Below, piece by piece: positions 19,138 through 28,782 of a stretch of 37,511 bases of DNA. Every line of letters begins with the position of its first letter. Position 1 is the first letter of the stretch. Source of the stretch: Vicingaceae bacterium (lineage in GTDB: Bacteria; Bacteroidota; Bacteroidia; Flavobacteriales_E; Vicingaceae); assembly GCA_026003395.1 (NCBI GenBank), contig BPHE01000020.1:1-37511 (forward strand), written 5' to 3'. The notes beneath the pieces were generated by a model that was given only the letters and a program-made list of their open reading frames with translations, was not told where the DNA came from and did not search any database. The position numbers and the translations under genes are program-made.

Positions 19138-20538
19138 TTATTTTTTTAATTTTAATAATACTACATTTTCTACATGATACGTGTGAGGAAACATGTCAAC
19201 CGGTTGCACCAACACAATTTCATACTTTTCGGTGAGCCAATTGAGATCTCTTGCCTGAGTGGCAGGGTTGCAACTGACATAAACAATTTTCTCAGGACAA
19301 ATCTCCAATAATTTTTCACACACATGACGGTCCATGCCATTGCGTGGAGGATCGGTTATCACCACATCGGGCATGCCATTCGCATCAACAAATTGTGAGG
19401 ATAGTATTTTGGCCATATCGCCTGCAAAAAACTCTGCGTTATGGATATGATTTACAGAGGCATTATATTCGGCATCGACAACAGCTTTTTCAACATATTC
19501 AACGCCGATAATCTTTTTGCATCTACGGGCAAGGTATAGTCCGATGGTGCCTACACCTGAATAAAGATCATAAACTATTTCATGACCCTTTAGATCAGAC
19601 AATTTTTCGATCAAATCATATAATTGTATGGTTTGTTTTGTGTTCGTCTGAAAGAATGAAAGCGGATGGATACGAAATTTTAAATGATTCAATTGCTCGG
19701 TCAAATAAGGCCGGCCATATATTAATTTCGGTTCCAAATCATGGATGGCATCATTCTTTTTATTGTTTTGTACGAAATAAACAGATTGCACAAAGGGAAA
19801 AACCTTAGGTAATGAGTTTAGAATGACCGACAAGGGTTGATTTATTTCCGTGGCAGATAAAATTACCATCATTTCTCCTAAAGAGTTCGACCTGATAATT
19901 AAACTTCTCAACACTCCCTGATGTGTAAGTAAATTATATGCAGGAATATTGTATTTTTTGCATTGAGACCGAACGTAGTTTTTAATTTCATTCATTCCGT
20001 CGGGGCAAAGCAAACATTGGTCAATGTCGATCACTTTCTTAAAATTGCCGGGCAAATGAAAACCAAGGGCAAAGGAATGATCAATGGGTTTGCCTGAAAT
20101 GATTTCATCATGGGTCATCCAACGCATGTTTGAAAATGAAAAATCCATCTTGTTGCGGTAGTGCCAAATCTCCGGCGACTTCATTGGTGGCAATATCTCA
20201 GGAAAAGCAAAATGACCAATTTGGGTGAATTGTTCTTTAACTTGTTGATGTTTGACCTCCAATTGCATTTCGTATGGAATATGTTGCCACTTACAACCTC
20301 CACACAATCCAAAATATTGACAATCCGGACTCAATCTTTTGGGATGCGGAGAGATTATTTCCAAAGGAAGTGCTTCTGCATACGAATTTTTGTTTTTCAC
20401 GGTTTTTGCTTTAACAGTTTCGCCCGGAATAACATATGGAATGAAATAAACTTTGCCATCAATTCTTGTCATTGCTTTACCCTCTGATGCCCATTTTTCG
20501 ATGGTTAATTGGTGTATGGTTTCTTTTTTACTCATCAA
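19138..20538 (-). CDS. rlmD: 23S rRNA (uracil-5-)-methyltransferase, RlmD/RumA family
   Basis: SAM-dependent enzyme making m5U in 23S rRNA (U1939 in E. coli for RlmD; some relatives modify U747 or tRNA). The 466-aa protein has an N-terminal TRAM domain (about residues 5-60, GKAMTRIDGKVYFIPYVIPGE). The four [4Fe-4S] cysteines follow: CQYFGLCGGC (three) and a fourth in DIDQCLLC. The C-terminal Rossmann methyltransferase has YDLYSGVGTIGLYLA, VITDPPRNGMD and the catalytic VSCNPATQARDL. The C-terminal PVDMFPHTYHVENVVLL is typical. TPMT-like methyltransferase follows 7 bp downstream. Bacteroidota carry several RumA paralogues, so RlmD is the best guess rather than proven. Confidence 0.92.
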   Translation of the reverse strand: MMSKKETIHQLTIEKWASEGKAMTRIDGKVYFIPYVIPGETVKAKTVKNKNSYAEALPLEIISPHPKRLSPDCQYFGLCGGCKWQHIPYEMQLEVKHQQVKEQFTQIGHFAFPEILPPMKSPEIWHYRNKMDFSFSNMRWMTHDEIISGKPIDHSFALGFHLPGNFKKVIDIDQCLLCPDGMNEIKNYVRSQCKKYNIPAYNLLTHQGVLRSLIIRSNSLGEMMVILSATEINQPLSVILNSLPKVFPFVQSVYFVQNNKKNDAIHDLEPKLIYGRPYLTEQLNHLKFRIHPLSFFQTNTKQTIQLYDLIEKLSDLKGHEIVYDLYSGVGTIGLYLARRCKKIIGVEYVEKAVVDAEYNASVNHIHNAEFFAGDMAKILSSQFVDANGMPDVVITDPPRNGMDRHVCEKLLEICPEKIVYVSCNPATQARDLNWLTEKYEIVLVQPVDMFPHTYHVENVVLLKLKK

Positions 20539-20960
20539 ACTTATGTATACAGTATTGTTTTAGTTGATTAGGGCGTAAATTTAAACATGGAGTTGTTAGG
20601 AGATACTATAATTTGAAAAAATTTTTTGTTTTAACTGAGGATATTTGGAATGAACTTGAAATGCAATACTTACCAAATGATTAAACGGAAATATTAATTT
20701 TTTTCATTGTCATTCGGGCTAATTTAAGTTCATAAATTCATACCGAGCTTATTTGTTAGATAGATTTTATACCTTTTTTATTTATTTCGTAAGATTCAAT
20801 TTTAACACCAATATGGTATTTTTCCAAAAAATCATGCATCGCTTTATACTATTTTTTCCATCTCTATATCAAAAGAATTATTATGATAATTGTTAATAAA
20901 AATTCAAGTTGAAAAAAATAATGCAATTCAAATCAAGTACCTTTGCCAAAAATTTCTTTT
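20539..20960. other. AT-rich divergent intergenic region
   Basis: About 420 bp between divergent rlmD and transketolase genes. It is strongly AT-rich with no ORF having a recognisable product. It ends with a -7 candidate at 20938-20945. I saw no strong hairpin, tRNA or riboswitch-like conserved core. Confidence 0.5.
20938..20945 (+). promoter_or_regulatory. Candidate -7 element for the transketolase operon
   Basis: TACCTTTG is an exact TAnnTTTG match 15 bp before ATG 20961. It overlaps TTG 20943, which argues that ATG 20961 is the true start. No properly spaced -33 TTTG is evident. Confidence 0.4.
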
Positions 20961-21811
20961 ATGGCATCTATCGATGAATTAAAACTAATCTGTAATCAAG
21001 TCAGAAGAGATATTTTACGAATGGTGCATGGAGCTGCTTCCGGGCATCCGGGTGGGTCGTTAGGATGTGTAGAATATTTCGTTGCACTTTATTTTGAAAT
21101 CATGAAACATGATCCCGAGTCATTTTACTATGGTAGGGAAGAAACGAAGATGTTTTTTTTCTCTCCAACGGACACATTTCTCCCGTTTGGTACAGTGTTT
21201 TGGCCCGTAGCGGATATTTTGACATGAAAGAACTGGCTACGTTCAGAAAAATTAATTCAAGACTTCAAGGACATCCGGCTACCAAAGAAGGGCTGCCCGG
21301 CATCAGAATGGCAAGCGGTTCGCTTGGACAGGGTTTGTCAGTAGCGTGTGGTGCTGCTCTTGCCAAAAAATTGGACCAAGATCCCCGATGGGTATTTTCC
21401 TTGCATGGTGATGGTGAATTACAAGAAGGACAAATTTGGGAAGCCGCTATGTTTGCTGCTCATCATAAAATTGACAATTTAATCGCCACAGTCGACTATA
21501 ACAATAAACAGATTGATGGCGACGTTGATAAAGTGATGAGTTTGGGTGATTTGAAAGCTAAATGGGAAAGTTTTGGCTGGATTGTGTTGGATGAACCAAA
21601 TGGCAATGATTTGGTTTCGGTTATTCAGACACTAAACCGGGCTAAACAACTATCCGGCCGGCAACGTCCTGTGGTGATATTGTTGCATACTATCATGGGA
21701 AAAGGCGTTGATTTTATGGAGAATGATCATCATTGGCATGGCGTGGCTCCAAATGATGAACAATTGGCAAGGGCTTTGCAGCAAATACCGGAAACTTTGG
21801 GTGATTACTAA
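20961..21811 (+). pseudogene. Transketolase, N-terminal (TPP-binding) half, frameshifted at a T8 tract
   Basis: Subunit of split transketolase in the non-oxidative pentose phosphate pathway. The first frame reads MASIDELKLICNQVRRDILRM with GAASGHPGGSLG, up to KMFFF at the T8 run 21153-21160. From there the family sequence LSNGHISPVWYSVLARSGYF continues in another frame, with the TPP motif GDGELQEGQ...DYNNKQ intact. Removing two T's (MFFLSNGH, as in homologues I recall) or adding one (MFFFLSNGH) restores about 282 aa. The stop overlaps the next start as TAATG. A run of eight T's is prone to transcriptional slippage and to sequencing miscounts, so this may be functional. The short upstream TTG start at 20943 is less likely. 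Confidence 0.88.
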
Positions 21812-23175
21812 TGTTAAGAAAATTTTTCATAGCAATTTTATTCTTGTCGTTCAATGTTTATTTGCCGGCTCAGACAGATAAAACACGAATATTGTTTTTG
21901 TTTGACGGTTCACAAAGTATGTTTGGCAGATGGGAAGGCCGTCCAAAAATCAAAACAGCAACAGAATTGCTTATTGATGTGGTTGACAGCCTTGGAAAAA
22001 TTCCAAACGTAGAACTCGCCCTCCGTTTATATGGACATCAACATCCCGTTACTTCCTATGGCAGGGATTGCAAGGACACAAAATTGGAAGTCCCTTTTGG
22101 CAGAAACAATGCTCCCAAAATCAAAGAAAAACTCAAAAACTTAGTGCCCAAAGGAACTACTCCTATCGCTTATTCATTGGAACAAGCAGGCAACGATTTT
22201 CCACCTTGTGATGGGTGTCAAAATGTGATTATTTTGATCACTGATGGCATTGAAGAATGTGATGGAGATCCCTGTGCAGTTGCCAAGGTGTTGGCAGAAA
22301 AAAAGATAAGTTTACGCCCTTTTGTCATTGGAATAGGTCTTGATGAAGAATTGTCGAAATCTTTCCATTGTGTTGGTCCTTTCTATAATGCCCGTTATCC
22401 GGGAGATTTCAAACAGTATATGGGTATTATTGTCTCACAAATTTTAAACAAAACCACCTGTCAGGTCAATTTGCTTGATATACATGGCCGGGCCACTGAA
22501 ACCAATGTCAACATGACTTTTTATGATCAAAAGAGCGGTGAAATTTTGTATAACTTTTATCACACGATGAATGACCGCGGTGTGCCCGATACCCTCAATA
22601 TCTCACCATCAATCATGTATAAAATTCAAGTTCATACATTGCCTGATGTCTGGAAAGACAGTGTGCAACTCACAGCCGGTATTCACAACATCATTGCCAT
22701 CGATGCTCCACAAGGTTACTTGCAATTTAAGACCAAGGGCTTTAACGAATATCCTCATTTGCAAGCCATTATTAGAAAAGCAGGCTCTTCAAAAACTCTA
22801 TTCGTTCAAGAAGTCGAACAGATTCAAAAATATCTTGTCGGTAGTTATGACCTTGAAATTTTGACAACGCCGAGAATATACCTTAAAGATGTGAAAGTGA
22901 GTCAAAACCACACCACCATTATCGAAATTCCTGCACCGGGAGTGCTTTTGGTCAATCAAAAAACAAGGTCATTGCTTTCGGTCTATCACGAAAAAGAAGA
23001 TGGACGTTTGGAATGGTTGATGAATTTAAATGAAAATTATTTGCGTCAAAATGTAGTGTTGCAGCCGGGACGCTACAGGGTAGTGCAACGGCCTGTTCAA
23101 GCAAAAGAAACGGAAGAAACTGTTGAAAAAAAAATTACAATTTCACCGGGATTGACAACTTCAATACAATTTTAA
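21811..23175 (+). CDS. Secreted von Willebrand factor A domain protein
   Basis: Exported VWA protein, 454 aa, with a signal peptide (MLRKFFIAILFLSFNVYLPA, cleavage near residue 20). The VWA domain covers about residues 25-210 with a complete MIDAS metal site: DGSQS (Asp32, Ser34, Ser36), Thr in KGTTPIAYS, and Asp in ITDGIEECDGD. Four Cys in the domain could form disulphides. The C-terminal 240 residues are beta-rich repeats of carboxypeptidase-regulatory or PEGA-like character (for example APGVLLVNQKTRSLLSVYHE and LQPGRYRVVQRP). It lies between the two transketolase halves, sharing TAATG with the first and leaving 2 bp before the second, so it is surely in the same operon. The binding partner is unknown. 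Confidence 0.87.
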   Translation: MLRKFFIAILFLSFNVYLPAQTDKTRILFLFDGSQSMFGRWEGRPKIKTATELLIDVVDSLGKIPNVELALRLYGHQHPVTSYGRDCKDTKLEVPFGRNNAPKIKEKLKNLVPKGTTPIAYSLEQAGNDFPPCDGCQNVIILITDGIEECDGDPCAVAKVLAEKKISLRPFVIGIGLDEELSKSFHCVGPFYNARYPGDFKQYMGIIVSQILNKTTCQVNLLDIHGRATETNVNMTFYDQKSGEILYNFYHTMNDRGVPDTLNISPSIMYKIQVHTLPDVWKDSVQLTAGIHNIIAIDAPQGYLQFKTKGFNEYPHLQAIIRKAGSSKTLFVQEVEQIQKYLVGSYDLEILTTPRIYLKDVKVSQNHTTIIEIPAPGVLLVNQKTRSLLSVYHEKEDGRLEWLMNLNENYLRQNVVLQPGRYRVVQRPVQAKETEETVEKKITISPGLTTSIQF

Positions 23176-23177
23176 AT

Positions 23178-24143
23178 ATGGAAACAAGTAAAAAATATCC
23201 TAAATTGGGAGAAAAAGATACCCGTTCGGGATTTGGTGATGCTTTGCTAATTTTGGGAGAGAAAAATGAAAAAGTGGTCGGTTTGTGTGCAGATCTTACC
23301 GGTTCATTGAAAATGGAAGCATTTGCCGAAAAATATCCTCACAGGTTTTTTCAATGTGGAATTGCTGAAGCCAATATGATGGGGGTTTCGGCCGGATTGG
23401 CTAATGGTGGTTATGTGCCATTTGCGGCCACTTTTGCCAATTTTGCTACCGGCAGGGTTTACGATCAAATAAGACAGTCGATTGCTTATGCCGGAAAAAA
23501 TGTGAAAATATGTGCATCGCATGCTGGTTTGACGTTGGGTGAAGACGGTGCCACTCATCAAATTTTAGAAGACATAGGTCTGATGCGTATGCTTCCGGGA
23601 ATGACCGTCATCAATCCTTGTGATTATAATCAAACCAAGGCGGCCACATTGGCAATTGCAGATTACGATGGTCCTGTATATTTGCGGTTTGGAAGACCCA
23701 AATGGCCGGTATTTATTCCCGAAGAGACCCCTTTTGTCATTGGTAAAGCTCTACATTTGTCGAATGGTTCGGATATATCCATTTTTGCAACAGGGCATAT
23801 GGTTTGGGAAGCTCTTCAAGCTGTGGAGTTGTTAGAAAATGAAGGCATCTCGGTGGATTTGATCAATATCCATACCATCAAACCTTTAGACACGGAAGCG
23901 GTATTGAACAGCGTGTCAAAAACAGGATGTTGTCTTGTCGCTGAAGAACATCAGATTTATGGAGGATTGGCAGAATTGATAGCCGGGGTGTTGGGTGAAA
24001 ATTTACCTGTGCCTTTTGCCCGCATTGGGGTGAAAGATTCATTTGGCGAGAGCGGAAAGCCCATGGAATTATTGCAAAAATACGGCCTTACGCATAATCA
24101 TATTGCTTCTGTCGCCAAAAAACTTTTGGAAAGAAAAAAATGA
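23178..24143 (+). CDS. Transketolase, C-terminal (PYR and C-terminal domain) half
   Basis: Partner of the upstream N-terminal subunit; together they form one transketolase active site that moves two-carbon units between sugar phosphates. The 321-aa protein begins KYPKLGEKDTRSGFGDALL, then has GIAEANMMGVSAGLANGGYVPF with the conserved Glu that activates TPP, and ASHAGLTLGEDGATHQ in the PYR domain. The C-terminal domain contains GSDISIFATGHMVWEALQA and EEHQIYGGLAELIAG. The frame is intact. DXP synthase has the same domains but is a single longer protein, so transketolase is preferred. Confidence 0.93.
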   Translation: METSKKYPKLGEKDTRSGFGDALLILGEKNEKVVGLCADLTGSLKMEAFAEKYPHRFFQCGIAEANMMGVSAGLANGGYVPFAATFANFATGRVYDQIRQSIAYAGKNVKICASHAGLTLGEDGATHQILEDIGLMRMLPGMTVINPCDYNQTKAATLAIADYDGPVYLRFGRPKWPVFIPEETPFVIGKALHLSNGSDISIFATGHMVWEALQAVELLENEGISVDLINIHTIKPLDTEAVLNSVSKTGCCLVAEEHQIYGGLAELIAGVLGENLPVPFARIGVKDSFGESGKPMELLQKYGLTHNHIASVAKKLLERKK

Positions 24144-24267
24144 AGTACACAAGGCGATAATGTTATTTTAAAGATGCCAGGATATTCTTTAAGTTCTTAA
24201 ATTTATAATGTTTTGGTTGAAAGCAGTGTGGTGGTTGTTGGAATTTTTACTTGCTGAAATTTGAAAC

Positions 24268-25104
24268 TCAGAGAATATCATTAAAGTTGATAGATTGATC
24301 CATCCTGATGCCTTTTTCGGTTTGTTTTAGATTGCAAAGAACGTTGACCGGATCATGTTCAAAAAAGAGTAAGTAATTATTTTTATAGGCCTCATTCAAA
24401 AAAGATTGTTTTTCCTCCAACGTAAGAAGAGGACGTGTGTCGTAAGCCATTACATAAGGAATGGGTATATGGGCATAAGAGGGGAGAAGGTCGGCCATAA
24501 ATACGATGGTATGTTCTTTATACTTAATTTTTGGCAACATCATGTGGTCTGTATGACCCGAACAATAAATGATGTCAAATACATCAAAAGTTTCTTGGTC
24601 TGTAAATTTCAACACTCCCAATTCTTTCAACGGAAGTATATTTTCTTTCAAGAAACTTGCTTTTTCACGGGCATTGGGGTTGGTAGCCCATTCCCAATGA
24701 CGTGAGTTTGACCAATAAACGGCGTTGGGAAACACAGGTATGATAGCGGTACGATTTTCATTCCATTTTAATGCACCACCGCAATGGTCAAAATGTAAAT
24801 GAGTCAGAAATACATCTGTAATTTCATCATGGGAATATCCTGCTTTTTTTATGGAATCGAGCAAATTGTCATCACCATGAAGATAATAATGGCTGAAAAA
24901 TTTTTCATCTTGTTTGTTTCCAATGCCACAATCTATCAAAACCAATCTGTTTCCTTTTTCAACCAACAAGCAACGCATGGCCCATGTACACATATTGTTT
25001 TCGTCGGCCGGGTTTAATTTGTTCCAGATTGATTTTGGCACAACACCAAACATGGCGCCTCCGTCCAGTTTAAATTTGCCGGTTTCAATCACACTCAATC
25101 TCAT
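24268..25104 (-). CDS. MBL-fold metallo-hydrolase
   Basis: Metallo-beta-lactamase-fold hydrolase, 278 aa, with no export signal. The dinuclear metal motif HLHFDH (His102, His104, Asp106, His107) is complete. The third-ligand regions VFPNAVYWS...HWEWA, CSGHTDHMML (His) and VFMADLLPSYAHI (Asp) are visible, and a C-terminal FFEHDPV carries a further His. This organisation resembles the AHL-lactonase-like/N-acyl-hydrolase branch, but lactonase activity is only a possibility. Its ATG lies 4 bp after the stop of the minus-strand subtilase upstream, so they are transcribed together. It converges with transketolase; the 124-bp gap shows no clear terminator. Confidence 0.88.
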   Translation of the reverse strand: MRLSVIETGKFKLDGGAMFGVVPKSIWNKLNPADENNMCTWAMRCLLVEKGNRLVLIDCGIGNKQDEKFFSHYYLHGDDNLLDSIKKAGYSHDEITDVFLTHLHFDHCGGALKWNENRTAIIPVFPNAVYWSNSRHWEWATNPNAREKASFLKENILPLKELGVLKFTDQETFDVFDIIYCSGHTDHMMLPKIKYKEHTIVFMADLLPSYAHIPIPYVMAYDTRPLLTLEEKQSFLNEAYKNNYLLFFEHDPVNVLCNLKQTEKGIRMDQSINFNDIL

Positions 25105-25108
25105 ATTG

Positions 25109-28100
25109 TTAATCTTGTTTTATCAATTTATAATTTTCTATACCTAAATTTGTTTGGATCCTGATAAAATAAATACCGGCAGCAAAGTTAGAAGAATTGA
25201 CAATGATTTTAGATGCTCTCTCGAAATTTTGATACACTTCTTTGCCGGCTTGGTCGAAAATTCTGATTTGTTCGATCATTGCATTGGGTGAGATAATGTT
25301 AATTTGATCAAAAGCAGGATTTGGATAAATATATGTGTTTGAAGATGTATATTCTTTCACAGACACATTATCATAAATTTTAAAATCGTCTATCGCCATG
25401 TCGCTTGTATAGTTGTTTCCTGTGGTGCCTTTGATGGCTATGGTAATTTTCCCTCCTGCAAATGCTTGTAAAGGAATAGAAGCCACTTTCCATTGGTTTT
25501 GATTGATGTTGATAGGAGGAATAACGTTCGGATACCATAAATCGTTGTGCAAAATATCCACCCTCAGGGTACCCATAGCACTTCCATACATGTGGTAAGC
25601 AAATTCAAATACAGGGTTGGAAAATTGTGATAAATCGATGCATGGACTCAACAAAACGGCTGTTTTATTATAGCAATCATTGGAAGCTTCTGTGTAAAGA
25701 TACTTTCCATTTACAGTTCCCGGATTGTAATCGGTGGTTGGACCCGTATTGACCGAAGGGGTGGAACCATTGTTGACTCTCCAGTCAATATCATCTGAAA
25801 TTGAATTATATACATTCACCCACCCGTTGGAAAGATTGCAAATGGTGGCTTCACAATCGGATGTGGTAGCGCAATTGAACTCTGTTTCCAAATCATAATC
25901 TTGCGGGGTATTGATAGTGGGAGTTATGTATACTTGAGTGGTCGCTTTGGCGGTATCATTGAAAGGATTGACGTCGTTGCTGTTTTTGACCACAAACACA
26001 TAGTTGTAAGTGCCGGCAGAGGTATTTGTTTGCAAGTTATTGATATTGAAAAATACAGTTTGACCGGGTACGAGCAATTGGTTGTATGAAGCAGAGGTTT
26101 CCAAAGAACCGTTTTTATAAACTTCGATCGTTAAATTATTGATATTGTTTTGACCGGTATTTTTAATTCCTATGCCGGGTTTATAAGTTTTTGGGTTGCA
26201 TTCGGTAGAATAATTTGGGGTTAAACCCTGCAATTGAACTATGGCCAAATCGTGAGGGAATGAACAATTGAAAACTCCTGAAGGAGAATAAATGGCATAG
26301 GCTCTTTTGCCTTTTTTGAGGTCACCGGGGGTGAGGGCAATCACTGTAAACCAATGGTCCTGATTTGGATCATTTATCGGAATGACTATAAAGTTCTGGG
26401 TGGTAAAAGCAATCGAATCCATATACATATTTCCAAGCATCCTTACTTCATAACCTCCGGAACCGAATACAGGATTCCATGAAAGTTTCAATGAATCGGG
26501 ACATTTCCAATCTACAGACAAATTAGAAGGCACACCGATTATTGTAAAGGTATGATCACTTATGTCGCTTACCATACCATTTGAGACACGAATTAAAGCT
26601 TTGCCGGTAACAACAGTTGGCACATACCATTGGAAATAACGTGCTGTACCGGATACATTTGATGCAATAAGGTTCCATGTTGCGCCACTGTCTGTAGAAT
26701 ACTCGATTGTAAACGGCAAACTTGTGTTCCATGCATCCCAACGGATATAATGAGTGGAACCGGGCTGTAAACCTTCAAAACCGTTGGGGTAAGTGACGGT
26801 GATATCATCATAAATAAAATCGTAAACCACAAAATACTTTTGTGGCCCTTGGGGGATGTTATACCCTGATATGTTCACGGTATAATTTCCGGGTTGAGGG
26901 TTATCTATCACTATTTGTTCCATATTGTTTAAACTGTCTATTCCGGGGGTCGCAGGTAAATTAAGATTGGTAGCATTGGGTGTAGGGTCAAGAACAAGTG
27001 GTAAAAGCGTATTGGAAGAAGGGTCGGTTATGGTCATATTGATATTGTTGACCAACGCCCATGATGTGTTGACAGTAGCTTCATAATCATGCCAATAAAC
27101 CATTATTTTGGCTTTTTTTACTCCTGCCGGGATTGTAAGTACATGAGTTTTAATTTGTGATTGAACAACAGTATCACTCAGATATTGATTTTGTTGCAAA
27201 AGGTTTAATGCTCTCCGGGCATTGACACGTCCCCATCCAAACTTGAAATCCGGTCCCGGATTACCGAGATCATCGGCAGTATTTAGGATTGTGGCTTTGA
27301 TTAGTGCCGAAGGAGGCATTTGATTGTGTGTTTTGAAATAATAATCATAAAGTTGGGCAAGGATACCTGAAATGGCGGGGCAAGACATGGATGTTCCGGT
27401 GAATGTAGCATATGTATTTGGGTCAATGGTAGAAAAAACTGATGTCCCCACGGCTGAAATATCCGGTTTGATGCGTCCATCGTGGGCCGGTCCCCGGCTG
27501 CTTGATGACGCCAAATTGTCGGTATTACTAACATTTGCAACGGCAATCACATTTTTACCTTGCTTATGGCCTCCGGTAATGTTTCCCCAGCCCGATCCCG
27601 CACCATATCCACAATTTGAAGTGCCGTTGTTGCCGGCAGAAAAAACATGCATTAGTTCAGGCATTTGGCGTATTTGTTGATCCAATTTTTGTGTTAAGGA
27701 TGTATAACCTGCATTACATCCGTCGCTGTAAGATGTTGAGGTAATTCTTACCCAAGGGTTGGCCCAATTGTATTGATTGTAAATACTGTCAAATCCAGGA
27801 TAACCCGAGGCATTATATACAAGAATTTTTGCGCCGGGGGCCATCCCTCTTGCATCGGGGTTATAATTGCCTGCACCCAAAATAATTCCTGCCACATGAT
27901 CACCATGATTGCCGGAATTGTTCGTGGGATATTGAACTATAATACGTCCCTGGTAATCGATATGAGGTCCAATGATACCATCATCATTCATAATCACAGC
28001 CACATTTTCTCCGGTATATTGCGGATTAGGATTGTATTCATTGTCCAGGTTGTTTGAACGGTGATTGTTTTTTCCTTCCCAATCTTCTTTTTGTGGTTCT

Positions 28101-28672
28101 TCGGGTATGTGATCTATAAATTGAACTACCGGAATTTCGGCAAGTTTGGCAAGGTCGTTTTTATTTATCACTGCATCAAAATAACGGCCATTGGCAGAAA
28201 AATACGAGACACTTCCGGGGAACTCAAAAATTTTTGACAATGCGTCGATTAAATGAATTCTCACAGCCACACTGTCTTTTCCTCTAATGGCCCATGCCGG
28301 CCAGTCGTTGTTTTGGACACTTAATGAAAGTTTGGATTGAAAAGGTATTTTTAAAACTGCTTCAATATTGGGAAATTGTTCAATGACTGAAAAATCTTTG
28401 ATAGAAGCATAGTATGTTTTTTGCGGAATATAATCGAGCAACTTGATACCCTTATCCAACAATGATTGACGTTCTTGCAAAGAGGGAATTTGTTTAAAGG
28501 AAATCAATCTGTAATATATATCATTAAATGGTTTTTCATTGACGTCGGGTTTGTCAATTTTTTTTGCCGGAATTTCAATTTGAAAATGTTGCCAATAAAT
28601 TTTTTGTTGAGATTGTATTGTTTTATTTAATAAGAATATAAGGACAAAAAAAACAAATAAACTTTTTTTCAT
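25109..28672 (-). CDS. Secreted subtilisin-like (S8) peptidase with T9SS sorting domain
   Basis: Large secreted protease, 1187 aa. A signal peptide (MKKSLFVFFVLIFLLNKTIQSQ) is followed by a propeptide-like region. The S8 catalytic domain has Asp in VAVIMNDDG (about residue 227), His in GNHGDHVAGI (about 257), the oxyanion Asn in FSAGNNGTS, and Ser in FTGTSMSCPA (about 427). After it come a beta-sandwich proprotein-convertase-like part, Ig/Fn3-like segments, a CARDB-like section, a concanavalin-like/MAM-like section (about 960-1090), and a C-terminal type-A T9SS signal (YPNPAFDQINI ... AAGIYFIRI ... YKLIK). The protein is therefore likely secreted across the outer membrane through the PorSS and anchored or released. 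No transposition or frameshift is seen. Confidence 0.95.
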   Translation of the reverse strand: MKKSLFVFFVLIFLLNKTIQSQQKIYWQHFQIEIPAKKIDKPDVNEKPFNDIYYRLISFKQIPSLQERQSLLDKGIKLLDYIPQKTYYASIKDFSVIEQFPNIEAVLKIPFQSKLSLSVQNNDWPAWAIRGKDSVAVRIHLIDALSKIFEFPGSVSYFSANGRYFDAVINKNDLAKLAEIPVVQFIDHIPEEPQKEDWEGKNNHRSNNLDNEYNPNPQYTGENVAVIMNDDGIIGPHIDYQGRIIVQYPTNNSGNHGDHVAGIILGAGNYNPDARGMAPGAKILVYNASGYPGFDSIYNQYNWANPWVRITSTSYSDGCNAGYTSLTQKLDQQIRQMPELMHVFSAGNNGTSNCGYGAGSGWGNITGGHKQGKNVIAVANVSNTDNLASSSSRGPAHDGRIKPDISAVGTSVFSTIDPNTYATFTGTSMSCPAISGILAQLYDYYFKTHNQMPPSALIKATILNTADDLGNPGPDFKFGWGRVNARRALNLLQQNQYLSDTVVQSQIKTHVLTIPAGVKKAKIMVYWHDYEATVNTSWALVNNINMTITDPSSNTLLPLVLDPTPNATNLNLPATPGIDSLNNMEQIVIDNPQPGNYTVNISGYNIPQGPQKYFVVYDFIYDDITVTYPNGFEGLQPGSTHYIRWDAWNTSLPFTIEYSTDSGATWNLIASNVSGTARYFQWYVPTVVTGKALIRVSNGMVSDISDHTFTIIGVPSNLSVDWKCPDSLKLSWNPVFGSGGYEVRMLGNMYMDSIAFTTQNFIVIPINDPNQDHWFTVIALTPGDLKKGKRAYAIYSPSGVFNCSFPHDLAIVQLQGLTPNYSTECNPKTYKPGIGIKNTGQNNINNLTIEVYKNGSLETSASYNQLLVPGQTVFFNINNLQTNTSAGTYNYVFVVKNSNDVNPFNDTAKATTQVYITPTINTPQDYDLETEFNCATTSDCEATICNLSNGWVNVYNSISDDIDWRVNNGSTPSVNTGPTTDYNPGTVNGKYLYTEASNDCYNKTAVLLSPCIDLSQFSNPVFEFAYHMYGSAMGTLRVDILHNDLWYPNVIPPININQNQWKVASIPLQAFAGGKITIAIKGTTGNNYTSDMAIDDFKIYDNVSVKEYTSSNTYIYPNPAFDQINIISPNAMIEQIRIFDQAGKEVYQNFERASKIIVNSSNFAAGIYFIRIQTNLGIENYKLIKQD

Positions 28673-28685
28673 AGGTGTTTTTTTG

Positions 28686-28718
28686 CCAAATTACCAATTT
28701 TAATTAAAATATCCAAAA
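28686..28718 (-). promoter_or_regulatory. Candidate promoter of the subtilase gene
   Basis: On the minus strand TTTTG (28718-28714), a 20-bp spacer and TAATTTGG (28693-28686) resemble -33/-7 elements, the latter with one mismatch to TAnnTTTG. It lies 13 bp from the ATG at 28672. Spacing is on the long side. Confidence 0.3.
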
Positions 28719-28782
28719 TATTTGACAAGGAATAAAGCAGATTTGAAATGATTTCCTAAATCAATCGGATGGCCGAATTTTA

